The notes under the pieces are model-generated. The model was not told the DNA's origin, did not search any database, and worked only from the letters and a program-made list of their open reading frames with translations. A DNA stretch of 64,000 nt from Arthrobacter sp. MMS18-M83. GTDB taxonomy: Bacteria > Actinomycetota > Actinomycetes > Actinomycetales > Micrococcaceae. Within the stretch, counting starts at the first letter, position 1; every line of letters begins with the position of its first letter. Both the position numbers and the translations under genes were made by a program. The stretch spans positions 3,534,001-3,598,000 of the forward strand of contig NZ_CP113343.1 of assembly GCF_026683955.1 (NCBI RefSeq), given 5' to 3'. Shown in pieces: positions 1 through 9,000 of the stretch.

Positions 1-24
1 CCACAGGGAGCATCGACTCTGAAT

Positions 25-60
25 GGACCGTCCGGCCTCGCGCCGGGCGGTCCTTTGTTT
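25..60 (+). terminator. Rho-independent terminator of an upstream gene
   Basis: A GC-rich stem (GGACCGTCCGGC / GCCGGGCGGTCC around a short CTCG-type loop) is followed by TTTGTTT. The gene it ends lies left of the window. In related genomes rplK-rplA commonly sits here, so it is probably the rplA terminator, but that is inference. Confidence 0.75.
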
Positions 61-112
61 GTCCGCTTGCGGAGCCGCCTTCGCGGCATGGTGAAGCGTA
101 CGACGGCGGCCC

Positions 113-169
113 GCACCTCCCGGCGTCGGGCACCTCGAGCGGTGAGGCACCTCCCGGCGTCGGGCACCT
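113..169. repeat. 23-bp direct repeat, two copies
   Basis: The same 23 bases (starting GCACCTCCCGGCG and ending GGGCACCT) occur at 113-135 and 147-169, separated by 11 bp. The 18 bp just before and into the first copy (100-117, ACGACGGCGGCCCGCACC) recur downstream of rpoC at 13682-13699. This looks like a dispersed intergenic repeat family. Its function is unknown. Confidence 0.7.
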
Positions 170-191
170 ATCGCGGCTGGCGGCCGCTGAT

Positions 192-197
192 TAGGCT
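192..197 (+). promoter_or_regulatory. -10 box TAGGCT of a probable leaderless mRNA
   Basis: TAGGCT ends 6 nt before the ATG at 204, so transcription would start at or next to the A of the start codon. The GAGGA at 199-202 is too close to the ATG to act as a normal ribosome binding site. No convincing -35 box is visible. Confidence 0.5.
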
Positions 198-203
198 GAG
201 GAC

Positions 204-1295
204 ATGACAGGCCTGCTTCCGGACTTCAGCATCTATGAGTTCCATCTGCCGGAGTCCCTGGAAGGGCGGGACGGCGAGGAGTTCCGTGAACTCTCGGCCG
301 CGATGGACGCAATGGTGCTGGAAATTTGGGGAAACTTGGACAGGGCATCGTCGGCGCCCGTCCGGCTTTCTGGATGGCGCGACACCCCCTACGAGGTATC
401 CAGGAACTTTCTTGCGCGGGTTGACGGAGGCATCGTTGGCTACGCTTCCTGCCACGTTCCGGTCAAAGACAACGTCGGCACGGCATGGCTACATGTAGAT
501 GTCCTGCAGAGATACCGCCGGCGTGGAATCGGAACCGCCTTGCTCCGCACCGTGGAGGAAGTCGCGAAGGCACAGGGAAGGCATGTCTTGCAGGCGCACA
601 CCGAACACCCCGTCGCCTTCGAAGGGGCCGGTCGGCTTGATCCTGCCGCGGGAGCCGGGGGAGTGCCCGGAGATGGTCCGGGCGTCGCGTTCTGCCTCAA
701 GAACGGATACAGACTGGAACAGACAAGTAGGTTCAGCAGACTGGAAATGGACCACGACGCGGAGTGGGCGAACCTTGAGTTCATGGCGCATTCCAAAGCG
801 GATGCCGCATACGGGGTCCTTGGCTGGACGAACCGTTGCCCCGGCGAATACGTGGAGCAGATGGCGGTTCTCATGGGCCGGATGAGCACGGATACTCCCG
901 CGGGAGGCCTTGAGATTGAGGCAGAGGCTTGGGACGCGACACGCGTCAGGCAACTTGAGGACACTACCCTTGCCGAGGGCCGGACCGCCCTTGTGGCAGC
1001 TGCACAACATCGCCCAACGGGTGAACTCGCCGCTTACACCGTGATTTACCTCGATCCTGCGAAGCCGTGGATGGCCGATCAGGACGACACCTTGGTGGCA
1101 AGTCCGCACCGAGGCCACGGATTGGGGATGCTCGTGAAATTGGCGAACCTGAGGCGACTGCAAGCAGAATATCCGGCTGTCCAACGCGTCATGACTTTTA
1201 ACGCCGAGGAAAACGAACATATGCTGGCCATCAACGTAAAGCTCGGCTTCCGACCGGTGGGATACGACGGCGAATGGCAAAAGAGGACCAAATGA
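204..1295 (+). CDS. Double-domain GNAT family N-acetyltransferase
   Basis: This 363-residue protein carries two GNAT (Gcn5-related acetyl-CoA-dependent acyltransferase) modules. The N-terminal module has the acetyl-CoA loop YRRRGIGTALL near residues 107-117. The C-terminal module has SPHRGHGLGMLVKLAN near residue 300 followed by NVKLGFRPVG, the usual GNAT C-terminal strand. The architecture resembles mycothiol synthase MshD and other tandem GNAT enzymes of actinobacteria, but no substrate can be named. The stop overlaps the ATG of a paralogous neighbour (ATGA), so the two are translationally coupled. The start is placed at the ATG 6 nt after a TAGGCT box, which suggests a leaderless transcript. 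Confidence 0.85.
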   Translation: MTGLLPDFSIYEFHLPESLEGRDGEEFRELSAAMDAMVLEIWGNLDRASSAPVRLSGWRDTPYEVSRNFLARVDGGIVGYASCHVPVKDNVGTAWLHVDVLQRYRRRGIGTALLRTVEEVAKAQGRHVLQAHTEHPVAFEGAGRLDPAAGAGGVPGDGPGVAFCLKNGYRLEQTSRFSRLEMDHDAEWANLEFMAHSKADAAYGVLGWTNRCPGEYVEQMAVLMGRMSTDTPAGGLEIEAEAWDATRVRQLEDTTLAEGRTALVAAAQHRPTGELAAYTVIYLDPAKPWMADQDDTLVASPHRGHGLGMLVKLANLRRLQAEYPAVQRVMTFNAEENEHMLAINVKLGFRPVGYDGEWQKRTK

Positions 1296-2424
1296 CGAGC
1301 ACGGTGGAGATCGGCCAACTCTGGATCCCGGATTCCCTTGACGCCGATGACGCGAAGGATTTCCTCGCCGCCGTGGAAGTCAGCCGCAAAGTCCGGATGC
1401 AGATCTGGGGGAGTGACGACCTCGCATACACGCCGTTGGAGAAACTGCTCGAACTGGCAGATCCATACGAACGCCAGGTCATTCTTGTGGCCCGCCTCGA
1501 CGGCCGCATCGTCGGCACCGTCGACATAGCGCTCCCGCTTGCCGACAACATGGACCTGGCGGAATTCACCCTCGATATCCTCCCGGAGTTCCAACGCAGG
1601 GGCGTGGGGCGGCAGCTTCTGGAGGCCGCCGAACATTTCGCCAAGAGCGAGGGCAGGACGATGATCATGGTGGACACCAACCACCCTGCCGCGTCCCTGC
1701 ACGGGGGTGCCGACGAACAATTAGTGCCGGGCAGTGGCCTCGGGTTCGTCCCCCTGGCCAGCCGCGAGGTCGATTTCGCCCGGCGTACCGGCTACACCCT
1801 CCAGCACATCGAACAGTTCAGTTCCTGCGCCCTGCCGCTGGACTCGAAGCTCGTCGCCGAGCTCGAGGCCGAAGCGGAGGATGCGAATGCCGGCCGGTAC
1901 CGCGTCCACCACTGGACGGACCGTTGCCCGGAGCAATGGCTCGAGGCCGTGGCCGCGCTCGAGAACGCTGCCGGCGAAGTTGTGTCGGAGGGCGGCGAGA
2001 CCGCTGAGGCTGAGCAGCAGCAGTTAGTGTTCGACGCCGGAGTCCTGCGTCAGGCGGAAGACGCCGCCGTCGCGCAGGGGCGCCGAACGGTGGTCACCGC
2101 CGTCGAGCACGTCGCCAGTGGGCGCATCGTTGGACTCACTACCATTGGCGTTCTGGCGCAACGCCAGGATGTCGTCTTCCAAGACGACACGATCGTCCTT
2201 CAGGAGCACCGGGGAACAAGCTCGGACTCCTGATCAAGGTCGCCAACATGCAGCGCCTTAGCGAGCAGTTTCCGGACGCTCGGGTGATCTACACCTGGAA
2301 CGCCCCGGAGAATCGGTACCTGCTGACAGTGAACAAGCAATTGGGATTTACCACGGCAGGAGTTACAGGGCTGTGGCAAAAGGAGCTGCCGGACATGGGT
2401 CCTAAGGTCACTTCCTCTGAGTGA
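1292..2424 (+). pseudogene. Second double-GNAT acetyltransferase, frameshifted near 2213
   Basis: A paralogue of the preceding gene. It starts at ATG 1292, overlapping the upstream stop and preceded by AAGAGGA; the in-frame ATG at 1274 lacks this context. The first GNAT module has FQRRGVGRQLLEAAE near residue 100. The open frame stops at 2233 just after LQEHRG, inside the acetyl-CoA loop of the second module. Shifting frame restores the missing end, with KLGLLIKVANMQRL, then LTVNKQLGFTTAG, up to a TGA at 2422-2424. That tail aligns with the tail of the neighbour. Adding one G to CACCGGGGAAC (2205-2215) repairs the gene. It is either a recent pseudogene or a sequence error; the latter is favoured because of similar lesions elsewhere in the window. 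Confidence 0.8.
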
Positions 2425-2435
2425 GGCGGCCTGAT

Positions 2436-2465
2436 TTGGTGATGCACTTGCCCGTCCCGTAAGCT
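2436..2465 (+). promoter_or_regulatory. Candidate rplJ-rplL promoter
   Basis: TTGGTG (2436-2441), an 18-bp spacer and TAAGCT (2460-2465) form a sigma-A-type promoter about 260 bp upstream of rplJ. The long leader this implies fits a regulated ribosomal protein operon. Confidence 0.5.
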
Positions 2466-2725
2466 TGAACTACCAAAGACCGTCGGTTGATGGGAACCCA
2501 CTCCTCTGTGCGCAGCTCAACACTGCAGCCACGCGCGGAAGAATCAAGTGGTTTCCCTGACGAAGGACCCTGACAAAGGGCGGCCGGCGCAGGTGAACGA
2601 AGCAAGTCTCCACGATCATGTGATCGCGTCGAGCCAAGCCCCGTGCATCTGCGCGGGGCGTTTTTAGTTGCAGCTCTTTTGAGCGGGGACCCGGAAGACC
2701 GGCTTTATTCCCCGGAAGGAGGGTT
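2466..2725 (+). promoter_or_regulatory. rplJ leader RNA, probable L10(L12)4-type autoregulatory leader
   Basis: This is about 260 nt of untranslated leader between the candidate promoter and rplJ. It holds several GC-rich stems and ends with a complete intrinsic terminator at 2638-2665 located upstream of the genes. In Bacillus subtilis the rplJL leader is controlled by the L10(L12)4 complex through transcription attenuation, and L10 leaders occur widely. The arrangement here is what such an attenuator would look like. I cannot check the kink-turn binding fold by eye. No protein-coding gene is seen in the stretch. Confidence 0.5.
2638..2665 (+). terminator. Attenuator-like terminator in the rplJ leader
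   Basis: The stem GCCCCGTGC / GCGCGGGGC with an ATCT loop is followed by GTTTTTA, some 60 bp before the rplJ start codon. A full terminator upstream of an essential operon only makes sense if it is conditional. Confidence 0.65.
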
Positions 2726-3331
2726 ATGGCAACGCCTAGCAAGATCTCTGCAGTAGCTGAGATCACCAACGATTTCAAGGAATCGAACGCCGCTGTCCTG
2801 ACCGAATACCGCGGGCTCTCTGTTGCACAGCTCAAGCAGCTGCGTGTTTCTCTCGGCCTGGACACCAAGTTCTCGGTCGTCAAGAACACCCTGACCGCCA
2901 TTGCAGCCAAGGAAGCTGGTGTCGAAGCATTCGACGGTCAGCTTGCCGGCCCCACTGCAATTGCATTCATCAAGGGTGACGCGGTTGCTGCCGCCAAGAG
3001 CCTGACGGACTTTGCCAAGGTCAACAAGCAGCTTGTCATCAAGACCGGCTACTTCGAAGGCAAGGCACTGAACGCAGCAGAGGTTGCCGCACTGGCAGCC
3101 CTCGAGTCCCGTGAGCTGCAGCTCGCCAAGGTTGCAGGCATCCTCAAGGCACCTGCTGCCGCTGCTGCACGCATCATTGACGCTCTGCGCCTCAAGCTTG
3201 AAGAAGAGGGCGGCGCTGTTGCACCGGCCGCTGAAGAAGCACCGGCTGCCGAAGAGGCTCCCGCCGAGGCTGCTGCAGAAGAGGCTGCCGCTCCGGCTGA
3301 AGCCGCTGAAGCAGCAACCGAAGAGAACTAA
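2726..3331 (+). CDS. rplJ: 50S ribosomal protein L10
   Basis: L10 anchors the L7/L12 stalk to 23S rRNA near the factor-binding site. The 201-residue product begins MATPSKISAVAEI and contains the family core EYRGLSVAQLKQLR and FSVVKNTLTAIAA within its first 60 residues. The last 35 or so residues are a repetitive Ala/Glu tail (APAAEEAPAAEEAPAE), longer than in E. coli L10 (about 165 residues) and typical of Micrococcaceae. The RBS GGAAGGAGG lies 7 nt before the ATG. It is followed 76 bp later by rplL and probably shares its mRNA. Confidence 0.97.
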   Translation: MATPSKISAVAEITNDFKESNAAVLTEYRGLSVAQLKQLRVSLGLDTKFSVVKNTLTAIAAKEAGVEAFDGQLAGPTAIAFIKGDAVAAAKSLTDFAKVNKQLVIKTGYFEGKALNAAEVAALAALESRELQLAKVAGILKAPAAAAARIIDALRLKLEEEGGAVAPAAEEAPAAEEAPAEAAAEEAAAPAEAAEAATEEN

Positions 3332-3407
3332 GTTCTCCCCCATTCAAACTGCGGTGCAGTAACGGACGACGTCCGTGGCAGCACCACCTAAAGGAAGGAC
3401 GCCAAAC

Positions 3408-3785
3408 ATGGCGAAGCTCAGCAACGAAGAGCTCATTGAAGCTTTCAAGGAACTGACCATCATCGAGCTCTCCGAGTTCGTCAAGCTCTTCGAAGAGACC
3501 TTCGAAGTTACTGCTGCTGCTGTTGCAGTTGCAGGCCCGGCTGCGGGCGGCGCTGGCGAAGAAGTTGAAGAGAAGACCGAATTTGATGTCATCCTCGAAG
3601 CTGCCGGCGAAAAGAAGATCGCAGTGATCAAGGAAGTTCGCGCCATCACCTCCCTCGGCCTCAAGGAAGCCAAGGACCTGGTTGACGGTGCACCGAAGGC
3701 TGTCCTCGAAGGCGCCACCAAGGAAGCCGCAGAGAAGGCCAAGGATCAGCTCGAAGCTGCAGGCGCCAGGGTTACTGTCAAGTAA
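3408..3785 (+). CDS. rplL: 50S ribosomal protein L7/L12
   Basis: This is the flexible stalk protein that recruits translational GTPases. From ATG 3408 the product has 125 residues beginning [17 protein letters not shown]. It has the N-terminal dimerisation domain, an Ala-rich hinge at about residues 35-50, and the C-terminal globular domain with [20 protein letters not shown] and [15 protein letters not shown]. An earlier in-frame ATG at 3375 would add 11 residues foreign to the family. AAAGGAAGG sits 8 nt upstream of 3408, so the later start is preferred. Confidence 0.97.
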   Translation: MAKLSNEELIEAFKELTIIELSEFVKLFEETFEVTAAAVAVAGPAAGGAGEEVEEKTEFDVILEAAGEKKIAVIKEVRAITSLGLKEAKDLVDGAPKAVLEGATKEAAEKAKDQLEAAGARVTVK

Positions 3786-3816
3786 CTCGCCTCTTCGGGT
3801 AATTCGCTTTACCCAG

Positions 3817-3853
3817 GAAGCCCCGTCCGGATTCGTCCGGGCGGGGCTTCTTG
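3817..3853 (+). terminator. rplL terminator
   Basis: GAAGCCCCG and CGGGGCTTC form the stem base around a GTCCGGATTCGTCC inner hairpin, 31 bp after the rplL stop, followed by TTGCATT. Confidence 0.8.
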
Positions 3854-3860
3854 CATTAAG

Positions 3861-3927
3861 AGCAACGCGGGGTCACTTACGTCCCACTGGGTGCTGCTGG
3901 ATGGGCCGTAAGTGACCCCGCGTTGCT
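3861..3927. repeat. Long palindrome with perfect 21-bp arms between convergent genes
   Basis: The arm at 3861-3881 (AGCAACGCGGGG then TCACTTACG) is repeated exactly inverted at 3907-3927, around a 25-nt loop. It lies between rplL (plus) and the ybaK-like gene (minus), and its right arm touches the stop codon of the latter. It may act as a terminator for both strands. Its length and perfection also fit a REP-like dispersed element. Confidence 0.8.
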
Positions 3928-4394
3928 TATATGGGGTCGCTGATGTCGGCCACCACGGCCTGCAACGCGGCAGCGAGTTCGTCGGCCTTCACGAAAGCGC
4001 TGAATCCGTGTTCGCCGGCACCCAGGGATACCCGCCGTCCCGCGATGCTGGCGTCAGCATAGACCGGCCAAGGCTTTGAGCTTCCCAACGGAGTGATGGT
4101 GCCTCGCTCATAGCCGGTGGCCTCGAAGGCAATATCGGCGGAGGGCATGGACAGCTTGTTGACGCCGAGGAGTGCGCGCAGTTTTGGCCAAGAGATCTGG
4201 CGGTCGCCAGGAACCAGCGCGAACAGGAACGTGCCGTCCCGGTGTTTGACCACAAGGGACTTCACAATGTCCGACGGCGTGATCCCCATGATGCGGGCCG
4301 CTTCCTCAAGACTTGCGGCCGCCGCCCGTTCCACGAGCTGGACCTCCAGTCCGCGGGCGGCTGCGTCGGCCAGGAATCGCTCAGTGCCCCGCAT
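3927..4394 (-). CDS. YbaK/EbsC family aminoacyl-tRNA deacylase-like protein
   Basis: The 155-residue protein belongs to the YbaK/ProXp editing superfamily, which hydrolyses mischarged tRNAs such as Cys-tRNA(Pro). Visible family features are IVKSLVVKHRDG near residue 43 (the invariant Lys of the fold), FALVPGDRQISWPKL near residue 57, and GTITPLGSSKPWPVYAD near residue 100. The length matches single-domain YbaK proteins. It lies 42 bp downstream of the thiolase gene on the same strand and may be co-transcribed. The exact tRNA substrate cannot be told from sequence. Confidence 0.88.
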   Translation of the reverse strand: MRGTERFLADAAARGLEVQLVERAAAASLEEAARIMGITPSDIVKSLVVKHRDGTFLFALVPGDRQISWPKLRALLGVNKLSMPSADIAFEATGYERGTITPLGSSKPWPVYADASIAGRRVSLGAGEHGFSAFVKADELAAALQAVVADISDPI

Positions 4395-4436
4395 TCATGC
4401 CTCATTTCTCAGGTGGCCGCTCCCGCTGCCGGATTC

Positions 4437-5645
4437 CTAGTCGCGGTACAGGAGCAGTGCTTCGCCTTGACCGCCGCCGCCACACAAGGCGACTGCCGCC
4501 TTGCCCTTGCCGCGGCGCTTCAGCTCGTGGGCCGCATGCAGGGCAAGCCGGGCCCCGGAGGCCCCGATCGGATGTCCAATAGCGATTGCCCCGCCATGGA
4601 TATTGCACTTTTCCAAGGGATAGTCCAAGTCCTTCAAGGACTGCACCGCAACCGAGCCGAAGGCTTCGTTGATCTCGATGAAGTCCAGATCGGCAGTTGT
4701 CCATCCGGCGCGGTCCAAAGCCTGCCGGATGGCGTTGGACGGCTGCGAATGCAGGCTGTTGTCAGGCCCGGCCACTTGCCCGGGCTTGCCGAGGACGGCA
4801 AGATACTCGAGGCCGTTCTCCTCGGCAAAGCGGCGGCTGGTGAGCACAAGTGCGGAGGCGCCGTCGGACAGGGGAGACGAGTTGCCCGCCGTGATGGTTC
4901 CGTCGGTGGCGAAGGCGCCCTTCAAGGGGGCCAAGGTCTCGAGAGTGGTCTGGGGGCGGACGCCTTCGTCGCTTGTCAACACCAGGGGTTCGCCCTTGCG
5001 CTGTTTGATCCTGATGGGTGTGATCTCGCCGGAGAACACTCCTTGCTCTGCGGCTGCGGCGGCACGCTGGTGCGAAGCAGCGGCCACTTCATCCTGGGAG
5101 CGGCGGTCGATGCCCAGCGACAGGTTCCTGATCTCGGTGGACAAGCCCATCGACTGGCCATCAAAGGCGTCCGTGAGGCCGTCATGTGCCGCAACGTCGA
5201 GAGCCTGGATTGCCCCGTAGCTCCACCCCTGCCGTGAGCCTGGCAGCAAATGGGGAGCGCGGCTCATTGATTCCTGACCGCCAGCCACTACAACGGTGGC
5301 ATCGCCGCTACGGATCATTCGCGCGGCATCGATCACGGCAGTCAGTCCGGAAAGACAGACCTTGTTGATGGTGACGGCCGGGATGTTCCATCCGATGCCG
5401 GCAGCTATGGCACTCTGCCGGGCAGGATTTTGACCGGCTCCCGCTTGCAGGACCTGTCCCATGATCACTGCGTCCACTTTGTCCGCCGTGAGTCCGCTCG
5501 CCGCGATGGCGCCTGAAATGGCGTGCGCACCGAGCTCGACGGCGGTGAGTCCAGCCAGTTGACCGTTCAACCTGCCCTGTGGGGTGCGGGTGGCGGAAAG
5601 GATGACAACGTCGTTGTTGTCCCTTTTGTCTGAAGGGGTGCTCAT
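4437..5645 (-). CDS. Acetyl-CoA C-acetyltransferase (thiolase)
   Basis: A type II thiolase that condenses two acetyl-CoA to acetoacetyl-CoA, or the reverse. The catalytic set is visible: the nucleophile Cys in INKVCLSGL at about residue 93, EINEAFGSVA, the His in GGAIAIGHPIGASGA, and the second Cys in ALCGGGGQG close to the C terminus. The 402-residue length is typical. ATG 5645 is chosen because GGAAGAGAG lies just upstream; a TTG at 5663 would place that RBS inside the gene. A possible -10 box TAGGCT (minus strand, 5672-5677) precedes it. The physiological role, acetoacetyl-CoA or beta-oxidation supply, is not decided by neighbours. Confidence 0.92.
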   Translation of the reverse strand: MSTPSDKRDNNDVVILSATRTPQGRLNGQLAGLTAVELGAHAISGAIAASGLTADKVDAVIMGQVLQAGAGQNPARQSAIAAGIGWNIPAVTINKVCLSGLTAVIDAARMIRSGDATVVVAGGQESMSRAPHLLPGSRQGWSYGAIQALDVAAHDGLTDAFDGQSMGLSTEIRNLSLGIDRRSQDEVAAASHQRAAAAAEQGVFSGEITPIRIKQRKGEPLVLTSDEGVRPQTTLETLAPLKGAFATDGTITAGNSSPLSDGASALVLTSRRFAEENGLEYLAVLGKPGQVAGPDNSLHSQPSNAIRQALDRAGWTTADLDFIEINEAFGSVAVQSLKDLDYPLEKCNIHGGAIAIGHPIGASGARLALHAAHELKRRGKGKAAVALCGGGGQGEALLLYRD

Positions 5646-5795
5646 TTTCTCTCTTCCGATCAAGGGTGGTGAGCCTAGGCTACCGTGGCGCCCATCACCT
5701 CTCCATTCAACGATGGAGCCCCGAACAACATTCCGTACGCGGCGGCCGCATAGGTGCCTGCGGCAACCGTGCTTGCATTCGGGCGAAATGTGGGG

Positions 5796-5824
5796 TAGAC
5801 AGGTGGGTTGATTTGCCGTATCGT
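5796..5824 (+). promoter_or_regulatory. Candidate rpoB promoter
   Basis: TAGACA (5796-5801), a 17-bp spacer and TATCGT (5819-5824). The -35 differs from TTGACA at one position. It would give a leader of about 210 nt. Confidence 0.4.
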
Positions 5825-5858
5825 AGATATTTGCGTCTTCCCTGTTAACCTTCAGCCT

Positions 5859-5869
5859 TCATATAGCGG
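5859..5869 (+). repeat. TCATATAGCGG element, copy 1 (upstream of rpoB)
   Basis: An 11-bp word found here, at 5946-5956 and upstream of rpoA at 39935-39945. See the finding on this element. Confidence 0.6.
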
Positions 5870-5945
5870 TGGGCTTTACCCCTCAGCTGCGCCTTTTGAT
5901 GTGCCGTTTCGAACGTGCATGCTCTTGGTCGGCCGGGGTCCCGGG

Positions 5946-5956
5946 TCATATAGCGG
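5946..5956 (+). repeat. TCATATAGCGG element, copy 2 (upstream of rpoB)
   Basis: The second copy lies 77 bp after the first. TTGGTC at 5925-5930 lies 16 bp before CATATA and 18 bp before TATAGC, so this copy could itself be a -10 region. Confidence 0.6.
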
Positions 5957-6043
5957 AACCGGAAAGGTACACTGCGGATTCAATCTGCAGGGTGCAAGCG
6001 GGGGAGATCTGAAAACGCCTGAAGGTCTGTGGAAGGATCCCTC

Positions 6044-9000
6044 TTGGTCGCCTCGAGCACCTCTAATAACGAAACCGCTAATACGGCAAGCACCGATGGT
6101 GCAACTCGCCGGCTCTCATTCGCAAAGATTCACGAACCGCTGGACGTTCCGAATCTACTCGCACTGCAGACAGACAGCTTTGACTGGCTGGTCGGAAACG
6201 AACGCTGGCAGGCGCGGGTAGCGAAGGCTGTCGAGGAAGGCGACCTGAGCGTCGCCACCACCTCTGGACTTGCCGACATCTTCGAAGAGATCTCCCCCAT
6301 CGAGGACTTCCAGGCCACTATGTCCCTGAGCTTCTCCGAGCCGGAGTTCGCTGATCCGAAGTACACCATGGCCGAATGCAAAGACCGTGACGCCACTTAC
6401 TCGGCACCGCTGTATGTCAAGGCCGAGTTCATGAACAACAACACGGGTGAAATCAAGCAGCAGACCGTGTTCATGGGCGACTTCCCTCTCATGACGGAGA
6501 AGGGAACGTTCGTTGTCAACGGCACCGAGCGTGTCGTCGTCTCCCAGCTGGTTCGTTCGCCGGGCGCCTACTTTGAGCGCACCGCTGACAAGACCAGTGA
6601 CAAGGACATCTTCACTGCAAAGATCATCCCGTCCCGCGGTGCATGGTTCGAGCTCGAAATCGACAAGCGCGACCAGGTCGGCGTACGCCTCGACCGCAAG
6701 CGCAAGCAGTCGGTCACCGTTCTGCTGAAGGCCCTTGGTTGGACCGAAGGCCAGATCCTGGAAGAGTTCGGCCAGTACGACTCCATGCGTGCAACGCTGG
6801 AGAAGGACGCCACGGAAACCCGCGAAGACGCTCTTTTGGACATCTACCGCAAGCTGCGTCCGGGCGAGCCGCCCACCGTCGAGGCTGCCCAGTCGCTGCT
6901 GGACAACCTGTACTTCAACGCCAAGCGCTACGATCTGGCCAAGGTTGGCCGTTACAAGATCAACCGCAAGCTCGGCATCGACCGCTCCCTCGGCGACAAG
7001 GAAGCTTCGGTCCTGCACGTTGAAGACATCGTCGCCATGATCAAGTTCCTGGTCGCGCTTCACGCCGGCGAGAAGACCCTCATGGGCAAGCGCGATGGTG
7101 CAGACCACGAGCTCCGCGTCGAGATCGATGACATCGACCACTTCGGTAACCGCCGCATCCGCGCCGTTGGCGAATTGATCGAAAACCAGGTCCGCACCGG
7201 CCTGTCCCGCATGGAGCGTGTCGTCCGCGAACGCATGACCACGCAGGACGTCGAAGCCATTACGCCGCAGACCCTGATCAACATCCGCCCCGTGGTGGCA
7301 GCAATCAAGGAGTTCTTCGGAACGTCCCAGCTGTCCCAGTTCATGGACCAGAACAACCCCTTGTCGGGTCTGACCCACAAGCGCCGCCTGTCGGCCCTTG
7401 GCCCGGGTGGTCTGTCGCGTGACCGCGCCGGCATGGAAGTTCGAGACGTTCACCCGTCCCACTACGGACGTATGTGCCCCATCGAAACTCCTGAAGGCCC
7501 GAACATTGGTTTGATCGGTTCGTTGGCTTCCTACGGCCGCATCAACCCGTTCGGTTTCATCGAGACTCCGTACCGCCTGGTTTCCGAGGGCGTCGTTTCC
7601 GATGAGGTCCAGTACCTCACCGCCGACGACGAAGCCGAAGTCCTGATCGCACAGGCCAACGCGCCGCTGGATGCCGACAAGAAGTTCGCGGAAGAAACCG
7701 TGCTTGTCCGTGCCCGTGGTGGTGGAGGCGAGCCCGTTCTGGTTCCGGCTGGCGAAGTTCAGTTCATGGACGTCTCCCCGCGCCAGATGGTGTCCGTAGC
7801 TACCGCACTGATTCCGTTCCTCGAGCATGACGATGCAAACCGCGCACTCATGGGTGCCAACATGCAGCGCCAGGCTGTGCCGCTGGTCCGGTCCGAGGCT
7901 CCGTTCGTGGGTACCGGCATGGAGCGCGCTGCCGCCGTCGACGCCGGTGACGTTGTCATCGCGAAGAAGGCTGGTGTCGTCAATGAAGTTTCCGCTGACC
8001 TCGTCACCATGCTTAACGACGACGGCACGGAAACCAGCTACCGCATCAACAAGTTCGCCCGCTCCAACCAGGGCAACTGCTACAACCACCGTGTCCTGGT
8101 CAACGAAGGCCAGCGCCTCGAAGTCGGCGGCATCATCGCTGACGGCCCGGCAACGGATCAGGGTGAACTCGCCCTCGGTAAGAACCTCCTCGTGGCATTC
8201 ATGTCATGGGAAGGCCACAACTTCGAGGACGCCATCATCCTGTCGCAGCGCATCGTCGCTGAGGATGTCCTTTCCTCCATCCACATCGAGGAGCACGAGA
8301 TCGATGCCCGCGACACCAAGCTTGGTGCTGAGGAAATCACCCGTGACATCCCCAACGTGTCCGAGGAAGTCCTCGCAGGACTGGACGAGCGTGGCATCAT
8401 CCACATCGGTGCCGAGGTTGAAGCCGGCGACATCCTGGTAGGTAAGGTCACCCCGAAGGGTGAAACCGAACTGACCCCGGAAGAGCGCTTGCTCCGTGCG
8501 ATCTTCGGCGAGAAGTCCCGCGAAGTGCGTGACACCTCCCTGAAGGTTCCCCACGGCGAGTCCGGCACGGTCATCGGCGTGCGCGTCTTCGACCGCGACA
8601 ACGACGACGAGCTGCCCCCGGGCGTCAACCAACTCGTCCGCGTCTACGTTGCTGCCAAGCGTAAGATCACCGACGGCGACAAGCTCGCTGGCCGCCACGG
8701 TAACAAGGGCGTCATCTCCAAGATCCTCCCGATCGAAGACATGCCGTTCCTTGCTGACGGTACCCCTGTGGACATCGTCCTGAACCCCCTGGGTGTTCCG
8801 GGCCGTATGAACGTCGGCCAGGTGCTCGAAACGCACCTCGGTTGGGTTGCCAAGACCGGTTGGAAGATCGAAGGCGAGCCGGAGTGGGTCAAGAACCTTC
8901 CGAACCTGCCTCGTGAATCCGGCCAGACCACTGTCGCCACCCCGGTGTTCGACGGTGCACGCGAAGAGGAAATCACAGGTCTGCTGGATTCCACCAACGT

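Larger units (their letters stand above)
5646..6043 (+). other. rpoB upstream region and leader, 398 bp without a gene
   Basis: The region separates the minus-strand thiolase from rpoB. It contains a candidate promoter at 5796-5824, two copies of TCATATAGCGG (5859-5869 and 5946-5956), and a possible later -10 box TACACT at 5968-5973. GGAAGG at 6031-6036 is the rpoB ribosome binding site. No protein-coding frame with a recognisable product is present. Confidence 0.6.

Noticed and set aside
113..169. CRISPR array
   Set aside because: Only two 23-bp copies with an 11-bp spacer and no cas genes. There is no CRISPR-like array anywhere in the window.
6029..6043. Upstream GTG start for rpoB
   Set aside because: The RBS GGAAGG lies downstream of this GTG and fits TTG 6044, which also gives the family N terminus.
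7318..7420. Possible rifampicin-resistance alleles in rpoB
   Set aside because: The rifampicin pocket has the wild-type Asp, His and Ser residues. The S12 loops in rpsL are wild-type too.
6155..8089. 644-codon minus-strand frame opposite rpoB
   Set aside because: Shadow of rpoB codon bias, with no RBS or recognisable motif.
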